Under the pieces are notes generated by a model. The model made no database searches. It was not told the origin of the DNA and was given only the letters and a program-made list of their open reading frames with translations. The position numbers and the translations under genes were made by a program. Shown in pieces: positions 25,301-42,100 of a stretch of DNA of 64,000 nucleotides; positions within the stretch are counted from its first letter, which is position 1, and every line of letters begins with the position of its first letter. Source of the stretch: Clavelina lepadiformis (taxonomy: Eukaryota; Chordata; Ascidiacea; Aplousobranchia; Clavelinidae); the NCBI RefSeq assembly GCF_947623445.1, contig NC_135240.1:11594001-11658000 (forward strand), given 5' to 3'.

Positions 25301-27124
25301 AGTCTCCAGGAAAATCTTTGATGATTGGTAATGCAACATACTTGGCTGGTATTCTGGCCATGATTTGGTGCACTGCATATAATTTTGTGCCCCTTGGTGA
25401 ACTAGCAAGAGAAAGGACATATATTGTCATTGGTAAGTAAAAATAGGAACTAGGAAGCATTCTGATCATGATATTTTAAATATTGGTTTCTGGCTTACAT
25501 TATGAGTTCTCTACGTTCTAATGTTTTCCGATACTTACTTTGTTGCTTGTATAATACCTATTATTGTGCTTTAATAATAATTTTGTGTTGTTTTAATTTT
25601 TGCAGCTGTCATGATGCCACAAATTGCCATATGTGCAACCAAACAAAGTTCATGTGGAAATTTGCTAACAATATCCCTTGAAATGCCAGAGAAAAAGTAC
25701 TATGTTATTTCAAGAGACCAGCCCACATCAGACAAGCCTTCAAAAGATGCTGCTTTGGGAAAAATTATTAAAAAATATTTGTTCGCAATTGCTTTGCTTG
25801 GACTTGTTGGGTTTCATTACAGGAATCATATCATGCCTACATATAGCAGTTCATTAAAACCAGGTGTTGCAGTAGTACTCATGTAATTGTTATGGCATTG
25901 TGGTACCCATTGATTTACATTCCATACCAAAACTTAAATCATGCAACTTTTATTACATCAGAATTGCCCAATTCCAAAAAAGAATTCTCTGCATTGATTT
26001 GGACATTTCATTTTGGTTATGACAATGAGGGATGGCCCAGCTTAGACCGTGCTGCTAGCTTACTCAACCACACTGGCGCTGATGTCATCACACTGCTAGA
26101 GTCTGATGCGTCAAAGCCATATCTTGGTTAGTGGAGATAAACATTTTAAGTCTAAGTTCATTTTGTAATGCCGTTGAGTGTACTTAATTACAACACCACT
26201 CTTAATTAGGAAACAAGGACATTGCGATGTGGCTTGGTGAGAAACTGGGTATGTATGCAGATTTTGGACCTTCTACCAGAGATCACACTTGGGGTAATTA
26301 TTATAATCAATCTGATGTGATATCACCATCTTATTCTTTTGTTTCTCAGTAATAAGGATATTATAGAAGCTTCTTTTGGGTAATTTAGGTAATCTTTTGC
26401 TGTCAAAGTATCCAATTATTAAATCAAAACATCACCTGCTACCCTCACCTGAAGGAGAACTAGCACCTTCAGTCTCAGCCACTGTGAACGTATCTGGAAC
26501 CCCAGTGGATTTTGTTGTAACTCATATGGGCAATGACCGGTTTGTATTGAGCTTATCAAAACGTAGATTGTTACATATGCCCGGTGTAATTGTGTGCTGG
26601 TGTACTTTACAGCGACGATATAGATAGACGCCTTCAGGCTGAGTCACTGGCAAATCTGTGTGATCAATCTGAAAATCCAGTGGTATTTCTGGGGTACGTG
26701 ACATCTGCTCCAGGAAGCAGGGATTACAAGGAATTGTTAAGCAAAGGAAGATTGAAAGATATTGATTCAAATGATAAAGAAAGATGGTGTGAGTACATCA
26801 TGTACAGGGGTCTAACCAAGTGAGTGTTTTATCTTAAACCAAATCCAAGGGCACCTTCTGATGCATTTGCTGCAATAATGGTTGCATCTTAGGTTGGGTT
26901 ATGCCAGAATATCACATGGAGGTCTCAGTGATACTGAACTTCAAATGGCACGATGGGAGATAAAAGAGGAAACTGGCTCGTACAAAACATTGACAAATAG
27001 TAAGGACATTCCTCAACCTCACCAGTTCAACCCTGTATTTGGCAGCTACTATAGAGGACATTGGTATGGACGAGAACACCATTTTCATATGAGCACTCCA
27101 AAATATTTTGTGAAGCAGAACTAG
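22376..27124 (+). CDS. CWH43: CWH43 / PGAP2-interacting protein, GPI-anchor lipid remodelling
   Basis: A multipass ER/Golgi membrane protein whose yeast counterpart exchanges the GPI-anchor lipid for ceramide. Eleven exons: 22376-22604, 22965-23145, 23276-23452, 23544-23684, 23805-23947, 25235-25432, 25606-26126, 26210-26293, 26389-26539, 26613-26819, 26893-27124. They predict about 754 aa (human 699). The N-terminal two thirds is hydrophobic, with the family strings FGEVSVV and [13 protein letters not shown] in exon 4. The C-terminal part is the exonuclease-endonuclease-phosphatase-like domain: [54 protein letters not shown]. Exon 7 needs one extra base near 25876-25891 to stay in frame (see findings). 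Exon 9 uses the donor GTTTGT. AATAAA is at 27187. Confidence 0.95.
24348..24646. mobile_element. hAT-type nonautonomous element, 299 bp, in CWH43 intron 5
   Basis: The termini caggggtgggcaac and gttgcccgcccctg are near-perfect inverted repeats. They are flanked by the 8-bp duplication ctgtagac at 24340-24347 and 24647-24654. Ends of the form caggggtgggcaa and 8-bp duplications are typical of hAT elements. The subterminal parts are rich in cggcccgc. There is no transposase. Confidence 0.9.
24927..24970. repeat. Short dispersed sequence in CWH43 intron 5, copy 2
   Basis: Pairs with 3381-3423: the ends ttggcatctggg and ccttggcagtcaa are conserved. Here the middle (atcagattatttaatcaga) can fold into a small hairpin. 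Confidence 0.5.
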
Positions 27125-27297
27125 AAGTACTGAGATACTTCAATAGTAAAATATATAATTAATAATGCGATTTTTGTTGAGAAATGAATAAATTATTGTT
27201 TTAAAGTTGGTTATGATTGACACTTATCAGAAACTAGTTAGCATATCCTACTGACATCAAAGGCGCACAGTACACCATATTGTATGACAACTACTGA

Positions 27298-31068
<3,771 letters not shown>

Positions 31069-31780
31069 TATATAACCTTATCTTTAATAACTGACACATG
31101 ATATTCCATTTAGAAAAATTAAATGCTTAATACAAAATAAAAAAACCTTATCGTATACCCTAGGCCTATATGCTGAATGTGGTCTATACTGTGCCATCTT
31201 TAATCTCTGGCATACAGTCGCTAAAATTTGAATCAATTTTTTTCATTTCATAAAGCTTTTTCACAAAACAATTTCATCCAATTCTACTGATAACATCTGT
31301 ATGGTTATTTGCTCTTATGCAACAAAATTGTGGACTAATCTGACTCCAATTAAAGTGGAGTGGACAAACTACAACCTGCAGCTTGCTGAAGGTCTTTCTC
31401 AGCTAGCATTGAGATTTGATGCTTCTCAATAACACGATGGCATGCTTAACATGTGTTCTTAAAACCAAACTGAAAACTAAAAACCAAAATAAATACTTGT
31501 ATTTGAGCTGTAGATGTTGTTATACGCATTGGGCTCCTGATAACTATTAGGCCTAATTATTAGACCCTTTTTGAGTTATGGTCGCCGATTTTTTGGGGTG
31601 GCAAGACTTTTTCTATCGCCTATATTTAGCAATGAAAATTACCGATACCGATCCACTTTGATCTTTTTTAGAAGTACAAGCGTTCTGGGCATCGGAATGT
31701 AAACAGTTTGCTCTGGAAAGTAGCACATTAATTCTTTACATGATAAACATATGCGTTTATCAACATACATAATGTGCAAG
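31069..31780. other. Intergenic upstream of HARS1
   Basis: The presumed HARS1 promoter and 5' UTR. Just upstream of the ATG the minus strand reads attaaagataaggttatata; either AG could be an acceptor. Nothing else is recognised. Confidence 0.4.
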
Positions 31781-31789
31781 GCAATGAAT

Positions 31790-32043
31790 AATGTTAACTT
31801 TGGCATATACTTGTCTAAACATCATCGAATCACAGATCTAGATTTTGTTGATGATATAGCACTACTTGAGGAGACAAAAATGATGTACAAAACATGAGAT
31901 CTGCATTACAAGATACTAGTGCCAAAATTGGATTAGGAATAAATGGAAGCAAAACAAAAATTATGTAAATCGGCAAACAACTGGATGGTAACGTATTGAT
32001 CAATCAACAACCTGCCAAAAAGGTTGATCATTTTAAATTAAGC
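31790..32043 (+). pseudogene. LINE reverse transcriptase fragment (broken)
   Basis: Translation from 31820 gives RITDLDFVDDIALLEET, the catalytic [FY]xDD palm motif of non-LTR retrotransposon reverse transcriptases. After a frameshift near 31878 it continues with RSALQDTSAKIGLGINGSKT and KIM, then a stop, then KKVDHFK. The order (DD motif, helix, GL.IN..KTK.M, then F.YLG region) is standard for the family. The shift and stop make it non-functional. The clade cannot be set from so short a piece. Confidence 0.8.
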
Positions 32044-32899
32044 CACAGAACTTAGAAGTGACCATGCGACTTAGTTTTCTTTTTATGGTACATTTTAATT
32101 TAATGTCTATGACTGCGGTCGTTAGGAAGGATCCCCCTTCTCGGTTATCCCTCCCCCCAATTGGTACATCGATGACGTATGCTCCCATGTCATATCCCTC
32201 CATTCGGTACATAACGTCACCAAAATATCTGGTCTATAGTCTCTTTAATATTCCCGTATGGAAAGGAAGCGTTTTGCCGGTAGCTATAGGCCTAAAAGCC
32301 TATCTGGTGCACAAAATGGGTCAAAAAAGCTAAGTGAGCTATGGAGGCTACTGCTATTCAACGTCTTTATATTAATCTTTCTATGGTCTTTGTTGTAATT
32401 CTTAAACATTGACATTGACATCACACTTTTCGTTGTCTTCTGGTGTACACCAGTCCTTGAAAATTACGTTGTTTGCTGCACAAAAAACTTACATTTCATA
32501 CTGGTTAACATTGTCAAAACATGCGAAACGACCTTTATGTGGCTTGGTTCCGACCGCCACACTTTCAAGAAACCTTTCAGATCTTGTGGAATCTCCAATG
32601 CCAGATTTGGCACTGTCTTGCATGGGATTTTCACACGGATCTCTATAAACACTAGATAGAGATGTTGTTATAGACATTTTGTTATGTTACAGTATGCTGT
32701 TGTTGATATTGTTGCACTAGGTGTGTTTATAGAGATCAGTGTGTTTTTACCAACGATTCAGTAAAGTTGTAATGAAAAGTGGTATATGGTACCTTAACCT
32801 GTAAGGTTTACCCACTTCACTACAAAGTCTGTTTACTTGTGTATATCTTAACAGTGAACTTTGATAGACTTCAACAATAATAACACAGGAATGACAACT
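32044..32899. other. Intergenic, possible LINE 3' debris
   Basis: Sits between the reverse transcriptase relic and the second dispersed-repeat copy. Overlapping open frames at 32409-32677 on both strands have no motif. It may belong to the same old insertion, but nothing shows this directly. Confidence 0.35.
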
Positions 32900-33121
32900 G
32901 TATAATCTGATTATATTGAAGCCTCTTTGAATGAATACATCAAGATAAAACATTGTTACAGCAACAGCATAAAGACATATTGCGGCGTTGAACGTAATAG
33001 CCAGAAAAGACTGAATAAATCAAAATGCACACACAGTAAGTACGAAGCAATCGACTACGTCACGCAGTGTTATGCTTCGCTGATTCGCTAGACGAGAATT
33101 CTATGTCGTACACAATCTTAT
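32900..33121. repeat. Dispersed repeat, copy 2
   Basis: Same orientation and length as the copy at 1-221. It carries the shared run cacgcagtgttatgcttcgc and ends at cacaatctta. Here both flanks are visible and show no obvious inverted repeat. Confidence 0.8.
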
Positions 33122-33284
33122 ATTTCATTAATTCATATAATTATCACAAAGTCATCAACTGCGTAAGTGGATATGTTCAGTGCTTCATTCCGGGTCCAGG
33201 CGCCATTCCCGAAAAACACTTTCCTTCGTAATATAGCTATCTATCAACTGTTTTGATTGTTAGAACTAATGGGTTAAGTTTTGA

Positions 33285-33570
33285 TTTCTCAGCAGAATTG
33301 ATTAAAGTTTTTGGTCAAATCAATACATTATTATCGTGTCGCGTTTGGATAGACCAAGTTAGGCTTTTAGCAATACACGTTTATTAACTCAAAATTACTA
33401 TCTATTCCACTTTTCTTGGGCGTACAAAAGTGAGTAAATTCTTGTTAATGCTAGTAAATAAAAAATGGGAATACCGATTTAGGTTTCTCAGCAGAATCGC
33501 TGCATTTCTATCACGTTGCGCTTGGATCGGCTCTTAGGAGTACACGTTTAATCGGTTCTAAAATTCCCTT
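33285..33570. repeat. Degenerate tandem duplication
   Basis: Blocks at 33285-33410 and 33483-33570 share tttctcagcagaat, then cgtgtcgcgtttggat against cacgttgcgcttggat, then tacacgttta and caaaatta against ctaaaatt. The second is shortened. The origin is unknown. Confidence 0.6.
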
Positions 33571-36500
33571 TGAAGCACTACAAAACACCATAGTTTTGTG
33601 CTAATGGGACATATAAACAAGACTATTGCAAGTTTGCAATTGAATTGTCTCTAAAAAGCTCTTAATTAATTGCATAGTGAAAAACTCGTTGTAATTTTGT
33701 ACAGTACAAGCTACTAATGGCGCAATTTCAAAATTTATCTTTCGCGAAAGGGACACTAATAGTTGTTAAAAATCGTACGGTATGTTTTCAATTTTGTGAC
33801 CGCTTTTAAAAGTTTCAATCTTATTGGAAATCTCTAATAATATAGTTAGAATTTCAAAAAATTATTACTTTAGAATAATCACAAAGTTCTTCAGAAAAAA
33901 ACGTACAAAGAAAATGTGGGTAGTGACGTCATAATTAACAATACGACAAAGTTCGGTTCAGTAACTCGCGGTCCGTGTTTCTTTCCGAATTCAGTTCAAC
34001 AGAGCCGAGTTCGGGAAAAATTGCGAAGTTTTGTTTGTAGGCCTATGTATATGCACATTCGAAGGGAAATGGGATGTAATGAAAAACGTTAAATTTGTTT
34101 ACGAATGAAGCCTATAGATTTGCGCAAAAAATTAGTGCCAAGGTCAAGATGGTGAACTAGGCCTAGGCTAGCCTATGATTCCGGTTTGCAATCTACCGAT
34201 GGCGGTAGCCTTTAACCCAGCCCTATAGGGCTTAGCTATGCGGTCGGCTGTACTCTGGTCATGTCGACATGAAGATATATTAACATATATCCCAGTGTGT
34301 TTTGAGATAAATTAAAACGGTATTTTCCATTACAATTGTTGTTAGCGAAGTAGGCATAGTTTAAGGCTATAACTATAATGATGGTGACTGTTTTTTACCT
34401 GAAAAGACCAAGTGAAATCTGGTATTTTACATTTTAAGTCCGTCTAAAAAACACACACACAAATATCTTAATTCTCTTTTGCAGAATGAATCTATCCATT
34501 GTTTTTTTTTTATTCAAATGAATAGGTGTGGTTGCTGGTTATAAGGTTACGCTTGTGACATTATGCAAAACGATTATTACTATGGTATGGTTTACTTGTT
34601 ATGGTATAGCCTCAAAAAGCAAATAATATTAAAGTCCATTATATGAATACAGCAGATCTTTAACAGTAAATGCTTGAACTTGACTATTAACTTAGTAGCA
34701 TAGTGTGTGCAGTAGGCCTACAACCGCACTGCAGAGTAAGGCCATTTTCAGCAAGTTGTTGTGTGTGCCAAACACCCATACATGACCTGACATGCGCTAG
34801 TGCACAAAAATAGCCAGATACACGAATGTGCGCGATTACACAGAATTTGACTCCTTATGAACTCAAAATTTGGTGTGCAAAAGCTCTGTCCTTGCCATTA
34901 AGTGCAAAACCACGCACCTGAAGTGCATCATAGTTGCTAATGAAAACCAATATTGAATTATTTCAATTCAAACTACTTTTTCCATGTGCACAACATAAAA
35001 ATATATCTGGAAACATAATCCATACATATTTTGCGAACATTCAGACTTGTAGAGTTCAGAAATGAAGTACTTTGCATTAAGATTTTTGTTGCAAGTGTAT
35101 TGACATTGCACATTGATGTACAATATTTAAGCTGTAACTAAAATCCTTTGCTTGAACACACCATCTGCTCGTTTGCTAAAGACTGGATATTTTTGTTTTT
35201 TTATATGAAACTTAGTTTAGTGGCCGTGCTATTTGTTATCGACACTTTTTCTGTTTTCGACAACACCATCTTTTTTTTCGTATGTGTTTTAAGCCTTCTA
35301 GGCTTTGTCACCTTTTTCCATGTACTAGTGCATGCTATTAACAACTAGGTCTCATTTTTTTTCCAATGGCAACAAATAAAATGATTGGTTGAGTGAACAA
35401 TGAACATGTACATTGAACATATACATGAGTGAACACACTGGCGTACCGGTCTAAATACTGTACACACATTGTATACTTTGTAGAATCATGTTATTTTATA
35501 TCCTAGAGGTATTGAATATAAATTAAATTTGAATTCTTAGTCATTCATTTTCATATTTCTTTTGTTACTGAATAAATTCATGCAATGCATTATGCTGTAA
35601 TAATATATGTAAGTATTTAATGTCTGAGTTTTATCTTTTATTTTGTGCTACATATTCAGTGCATTCATATGTAAGCTTAAAATGCTAATGATGCTAGAAA
35701 TTACCTTGATATAATTATCCACTACCTATATATCAAGTATTATTACATAATACATCCTATATTCCTATGTCAAGTTATCTACAGATATTTTTATATTTTC
35801 CACTTGTTAGGTTGTAACTGAGTTAATAACGCTGTTATGTAGGCTCGGTACTTGCATAGTGCAACTCCAATTATTTAAACCATGACACAAAACAATAATA
35901 ATGAAAACAGACACTCCGTAATAACAAAAAAGTATTAGTTATGAAATTTCTTAAATCATTTTTTGATGAAAGTTTCGGAGAAATAGCACCTCATTTAGTA
36001 ATTTGGCTTTATTCTTGAATATGATTTACTGTGTTGAGGATCGCATGGCCATACTTGGTCAGCAGTAATCATCAGTGGAAAGAAATTAGAAAGGAGTTCC
36101 CCTTTTCAGGAGTGATGCCAGAAAAATCTTGAAATTGTTCATCTGAAATTGAGTTATGTTGGATGCAACTTAGAATTTAAATACATACTTTGTAGACATA
36201 AGGAATTGCTTAATTTTTGTTGCAACAGGTTACGCTACTTGATAGTAATAATGTGGACCTCATTAAAGTGGATTTTTAGCAAAGCTTGTTCATTTCACAA
36301 AGTCAGTTAGTATTTGTTGTTTATTTAGGAGCAATAACCGGAAAGACTTAACTTTAAACTAAACAGGACTTGTCACTAAGTACACTAAAAAACTTTTTCA
36401 ATAATGTTTAGTGTTTAAAGTTAAGCAGTTTCCAGTTTTTACCGATAATATATGTCAAATTTGCAGCTAGTAATATGGAGGTAATGGCGATTACGATATT

Positions 36501-37099
36501 ACAATATAAATTCAACTTGGTTGTTGGCCTTAAATCAAATAGGGCGCCAGCAGTAAGTGGTAGTGGCTAGCTAATGTTATTAGGACCAAACACGAGATCA
36601 CAGGTAAGCGATTAGTTGCAGGTAGTGTTTTGTTTTCAGTATACAAATGTCACGGCCTTCACAGGTGACAGTGCATATATTACAGAAGAATTTGTGTCGT
36701 TATGATAAACTGGTACTGGACTAGGCTAGTGGTAATGGTAATGGTGAAAACTCAACTAAGTGATTTGTAGCATAGCATCTAGTGTACTTTCATCAGTATA
36801 AGTACACAGTCTGTCTGTTAAGTTAAGCCTGGTTAGCACAGGATGTTTCTTTATTCTTTTACGTAAAGCACTGCGTTAGGCTAAGCAATATGAACTACAA
36901 TTTTTCAATTTGTATATACTACTAAATGAGCTCGGTCACCCAGCTGAGTTTTTGTATCCACCAAGATTTAGAATAAAAGAGCTTAATGCAGTATTTTGAG
37001 CAAATTCTCATATGAAACGCTTAAACTTTTTTACTTACATTTTTTTAAAAAAGCATTCAAAAAATCTTAATTTTGAACCAACACAAAATTTGAACTTCA
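33571..37099. other. Intergenic between HARS1 and DDX6, no gene seen
   Basis: AT-rich sequence. The hydrophobic open frame at 35148-35348 is T-rich low-complexity translation without a start context or homology I recognise. No tRNA or snRNA was seen. Confidence 0.4.
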
Positions 37100-37107
37100 C
37101 CCTATAC

Positions 37108-37489
37108 CAGGGGTGGGCAAATGTATTCAATGGAAGAGCCATTTGCAGAAAATACAAGTACCAGAGAGCCTCAAAATTATTTTAATACAAAAACGGTAAA
37201 TGGTGCAGGTTCAGCAATAATAACAGAATTGTAATATAACAAAACGGTAATAATTAACACAATAATGTCTTAGCAATGAAATTGCGTTGACTTGCTGTTA
37301 ACTAACTCTTCTGATTCTATGTTTAGTGTTACGTCATAAATGAAATGCTGGCTTAAATAAAGAAAAGAAAAAGAGAGAAACGTTCATAAACGGTACTCTT
37401 GGTATCCTTTACTACTTGTTTTGAATTTTCCGATTCGACTAGAAGAGCCACAAAACACATGCTGGCGAGCCGCAGTTTACCCACCACTG
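37108..37489. mobile_element. hAT-type nonautonomous element, 382 bp
   Basis: The termini caggggtgggcaaatg and gtttacccaccactg are imperfect inverted repeats flanked by ccctatac at 37100-37107 and 37490-37497 (8-bp duplication). The terminal bases match the element at 24348 but the interior differs, so it is another family moved by the same class of transposase. It carries no transposase. Confidence 0.9.
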
Positions 37490-37497
37490 CCCTATAC

Positions 37498-39167
37498 CCA
37501 TGCTGAGCAAATAATAGCAACAGACTATCACAGATTAATGTTGCATGCGCATTGGAATGAGATTACTTTTACTTTTTACATAGTGACGTTCATCACGCAA
37601 CCTTCATCATAAATTGAGTGTTGCCATTTCAAAACTGCTTAAAATTGTACAACAGACCCTTAAATACTGTGCATATAAAGTATACCTATTTCTGGACTTC
37701 TACAAGAAATATCCTATGTATCCTAAATATCCAAATCTTCCGCGATTATTCGCTCTAGTTGGGACAATATTTTCAGGAACGTGATGGGATAAGCAAAAAA
37801 CCAGATAATTGAATTGTTACATTTAAGTCAAAACGAAACGAAAACACAACACATTTATGCTTAGGCCTACAGTATAAAAACTGATAAAAGTTAAAATTTT
37901 TGCAAGAAATTGACTGTTGCCGTGCATAACTGTTTTTTCAAATGATTCGTCCAACGGCTAGTTAAAAAGCCATCTAATTTTGAAATGCTGTAGAAAAATA
38001 AAGCGACCCGATAATCGAAGAAGTACTGTACTTGATTCAAACACCAACGTCTTGACAATGGATTTTACTTATTATGTCATAATTGCTTTTTGCCACCACA
38101 TGTTATGGTTATACCAAGTAGTAATGGTTTAACTTTAACCAGTAAATATTAAAGAAACTTTTTGAAGAACTTTTCTTTCATTTAAAGCCAACTTGTTTTT
38201 CATCACTTAAGGCAGTATAGTTGTTGCAAAGTTTATATTTTTTTATAATAGCTATCTCAGTAATCTCATCAGAAAAAAATTGTTTGTTTCAAGAAATTTT
38301 CCAGTTACGTGTTGTTTGTATTTTTTGTTATAAAGGTGGGGTAAAAATAAAAAGTGTTTACTGTTTCCAGGCATTATTAGTGAAACTTATTTTCTGACAG
38401 TTTACTTATTTTTTCCAAGTTTTATGGCCCACCACATTCTGTAATGAACTAATGATACAGTCAGTAACTTCTATAAAGCAAGTAAACCTTAATAGCAACG
38501 TTGTTTTTTATGATTGCATAATGCACAGTTTCAGTAACTGGCAATGTGCACCCAAAGCCAACGGTAGATACCGTAGTGGTGTAAAAAGATATTTGCGTTA
38601 AGTATCGATGCAATTTAAAAGGTCATATATTTATCGTATTGTTAATAAATATTCTCAATTTGAGATATATTATTTGATTATCTGTAGGCAAAGCATTTGT
38701 AACTTTAGCTCGCTTACATGCATCACTATTCACAAGTATTGATTTTATTTTGTTACATTCTATGTTTCTATTGTTGTTATGCTACCCCTGGGTTTGTATT
38801 TAACCAATATGTGCTTTCTAAAGGTACAAAATATATTGTCTAGTACTTAATGATGTACTGCATACAATATTGAATTGCAGAAAATCGTCAGATATTAAAT
38901 ACACCAGTCAACTTATTAGGTTCAGTATGTATGATTTGATGAAACTTGCCAAAGATTTTACTTTAAAATTCCCCAAGATTTATATAGGTCTATCCTGAAT
39001 TCAAAGTGGTCTGTCTGTTCAGATGGATTATTGTAATGATTTTTTAGGTTGCTATTTTTATTTCGATAAACTGTACTCAATAATATATGCCATACTGTAT
39101 ATTCAAGTTGTGAGATTATTATGTTCAGAGTTTTCAACTTGTAAAAGTCGATTAATGATTGATTAAC
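37498..39167. other. Upstream region of DDX6
   Basis: No coding sequence is recognised. It should contain the DDX6 promoter and any noncoding first exon. Nothing is diagnostic by eye. Confidence 0.4.
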
Positions 39168-42100
39168 ATGACAAATGTTGCAACTCCATCCAGTCGACAC
39201 AACACGGAATTGCAGATGAATCATAGCAAGAATGATGCTCGAAAAGGTCTCTCCCATTCAGTTGCAAATAACAGACCAAGTCAGAAATCTGTTGCAGAAA
39301 CCATGATGAGTGGTCAAGTTGGGTGAGACATTTTTTTCATATTCATGGATCCTGTAATGCTTAAGTAAGGTATATATATATTAATACATATATATATATT
39401 CTGTGTACATTAGGCTATAGAGCTTAGTGATTTTGCACTTTTTGTAAAAAGTCTCACATTCTTAATGTTTTTAATTCCTCATATTTCTACTTGCAGCGAA
39501 GGTGAAGATTGGAAAGCCAACTTGAATCTGCCTGCTGCAGATAGACGAAAGAAAACAACTGTGAGTGTTCATTTCATAAGATCTTGTTTAATCTTGATAT
39601 AGTTGATATATACCTGGTTCTATAATGTGTAATTAAGTTTTTGTTCTGTCACCAGCCAACCACTGTACATACATTGAACCTAGTATGATCTTGTATTGGT
39701 AGTTTGTGTTGGAAATGTTGATTTTAAATAAAATAAAACATTTGTGAAAAATAAACTTTTATTTTATTTGCTTCCCAGGACGTCACTTCTACTAAAGGTG
39801 TAGAATTCGAGGATTTTTGTTTAAAACGGGAGTTGTTAATGGGCATATTTGAAAAAGGTTGGGAGAAACCTTCTCCTATACAAGAAGAAAGTATTCCCAT
39901 TGCTCTGTCAGGTAAAAAGGCTACTTTTTTCAATGATGTGTATATTGGTATACTGTATGGTATTTGTAGGTATAATAACTTTAGGTTTCCCATCTGCTGG
40001 GTAGCATATTTTTCTTGTAAGCAGTTTCTAGTCCTATTTATGAATTGCATCGTTAGACTCACGTAGTGTTATGGACGTTATCACGTGGTTGTTGTCAATA
40101 TTTACAACTTTACCACATGCGTTGTTTCTCCATCCACTGGGTTGTAAAGCATCACTTAATTAATTCTTAATTTTTTTCTGGTTACCGACCACTTTAATAA
40201 GGGGACTGCGAACCGTCACATATGGAATTCCAAAAACTTGTTAAATTTTTGAATTTTTGGGGTTATAATACAGATTTATTGTTATATATAGCCACCACAA
40301 AATCGTGGTTGCACTTTTAAACGTTTTACTGCCATACGCTACTTTTGCAGCACAAAACCATTTCCGTGTCTTACAATGATATTGCATTTGGCGACACAAT
40401 AATACATGTTGTTGATCTGTACTTCAATGACATTATGACAATTACTTCTGTAATCAGTTTAAAACTTTATTTAGCTTGATGCAGGCCCCATTAACTGAAC
40501 AAATTATCAAATTAGAGACTAAATGAACTTTATAAATGAATAATTATATCTAAAGTTCATCATAGCATTCATGGACCACCTAAAACCTTTATGCAGACCA
40601 CCAAGTGGCTCTAGATCCATTTTTTGAGTGTACTAACAATTCTTTGTTTGACTTAGGCCGAGATGTATTGGCTCGAGCTAAAAATGGAACAGGAAAATCT
40701 GGTGCTTATCTAATTCCAATGCTTGGTAGATGTGACATCAACAAAGATTACGTTCAAGGTGATTTATGATTTAAATTTTCTATATTGGACTTTTTGTATA
40801 GGTTTTACTGTTGTAATTGTTTATTGATGGCATTACGAGATCAGTTCACATTGCAATATATACAAAATGCTTCTTTAAAAATTGTTTAATCAAGTTCTTG
40901 GAATATTAAATGGTATCTCTACAAAGACATTCTCAGTTAAATATTTTATGGAACTTACTAGTATCTTTGTCGAATACTTTAGTGAATAGACCTACCTCTG
41001 TTAGTTAGTGACCATGTTAAACACAATTTTCTAAAAATCAATTTAAATTACTGACAGCCATCGATTTGTGCACAATGCCATGCTTGATTTACATAGCAGT
41101 TTTTCCTCGGCAGGCTTTTTCCATTTGGTCATTTTGGTAAGAAAAATTCTCTAAAGCAAGCCTGTTTTTTATGTCTCAAACGTTCACTAACTTCAACCCG
41201 GATTTTTTACTGGAATTTCTTATCGCTATTTGATTGTAACATTTTAATGCCAACATGACATGATAATGCTTGCAGGCTATAAAGCGCTTCAGTGGATATG
41301 AATTGTGTTTATAAATATTCCGTGTATGTTTGATGCTGTAAGTATGGTAACACAATGTTTAAGAGAAATGGTTTGATTTCAATAAACCAAACTTACTTTG
41401 AATAATCCTAAAAGTTTCAACAACTTATAGTATACCTTTTCAGTTGCTGCCACGTTTTTGCGCATGTTCTTTTCCTGTTTTTGAAAAAGCTTGGTAGTAA
41501 GGACGTAGAATCTGTGACTGTTTTGGCCTTAGCTTCTTTAAAAATTTGGTGTTTTTAGACTTCTCCGTTAAAAAGTCACTTTCCATTCTACAATCATTAG
41601 TACTTTGTTAACTGCCAGTTAGTTTTCAGCGCGATTGGCTATATTAACTTCGTACGTATTACATAATATTTTACTTAAGACAAACTTACTTTTGCATTGC
41701 ACTTTAAAACACATAGTTGTGCAAAAGGTCCACCTTAAAAAGTGTTTTTCCTGCTCATGGGCCATGTGAAATACCTTTTTTTGTTTAACAAACTGCAGAG
41801 ATTTCCAAAATTTTATGTCTGCCTTTTGCAAGCTTCATGTTTTGGTTAATTGAGGACCAACAACAATGGACTTAGCATGAAATTTTCTAATCACCACAAT
41901 CCAAACTCCTTCTCGCATGCTTTTTTAGTTAAAATCTGTTAAAATATTTGTACCATTGTTTTAGGGAGAGGGTTGCGACTTGTCTTATACATACATGCAA
42001 CTTACACTCAAATGAGTGCAGTAGTTTCGAAATTGTTAACACGTTCATTGATATTTATGCTAGATCGCCTAAATGTCTAACACTTGAATTGCGATAACAG

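Noticed and set aside
35148..35348. Hydrophobic 66-codon frame
   Set aside because: T-rich translation of AT-rich DNA; no homology, start context or splice partners.
39365..39402. TA-rich tract in DDX6 intron 1
   Set aside because: Simple low-complexity ta repeats of the kind expected in AT-rich introns.
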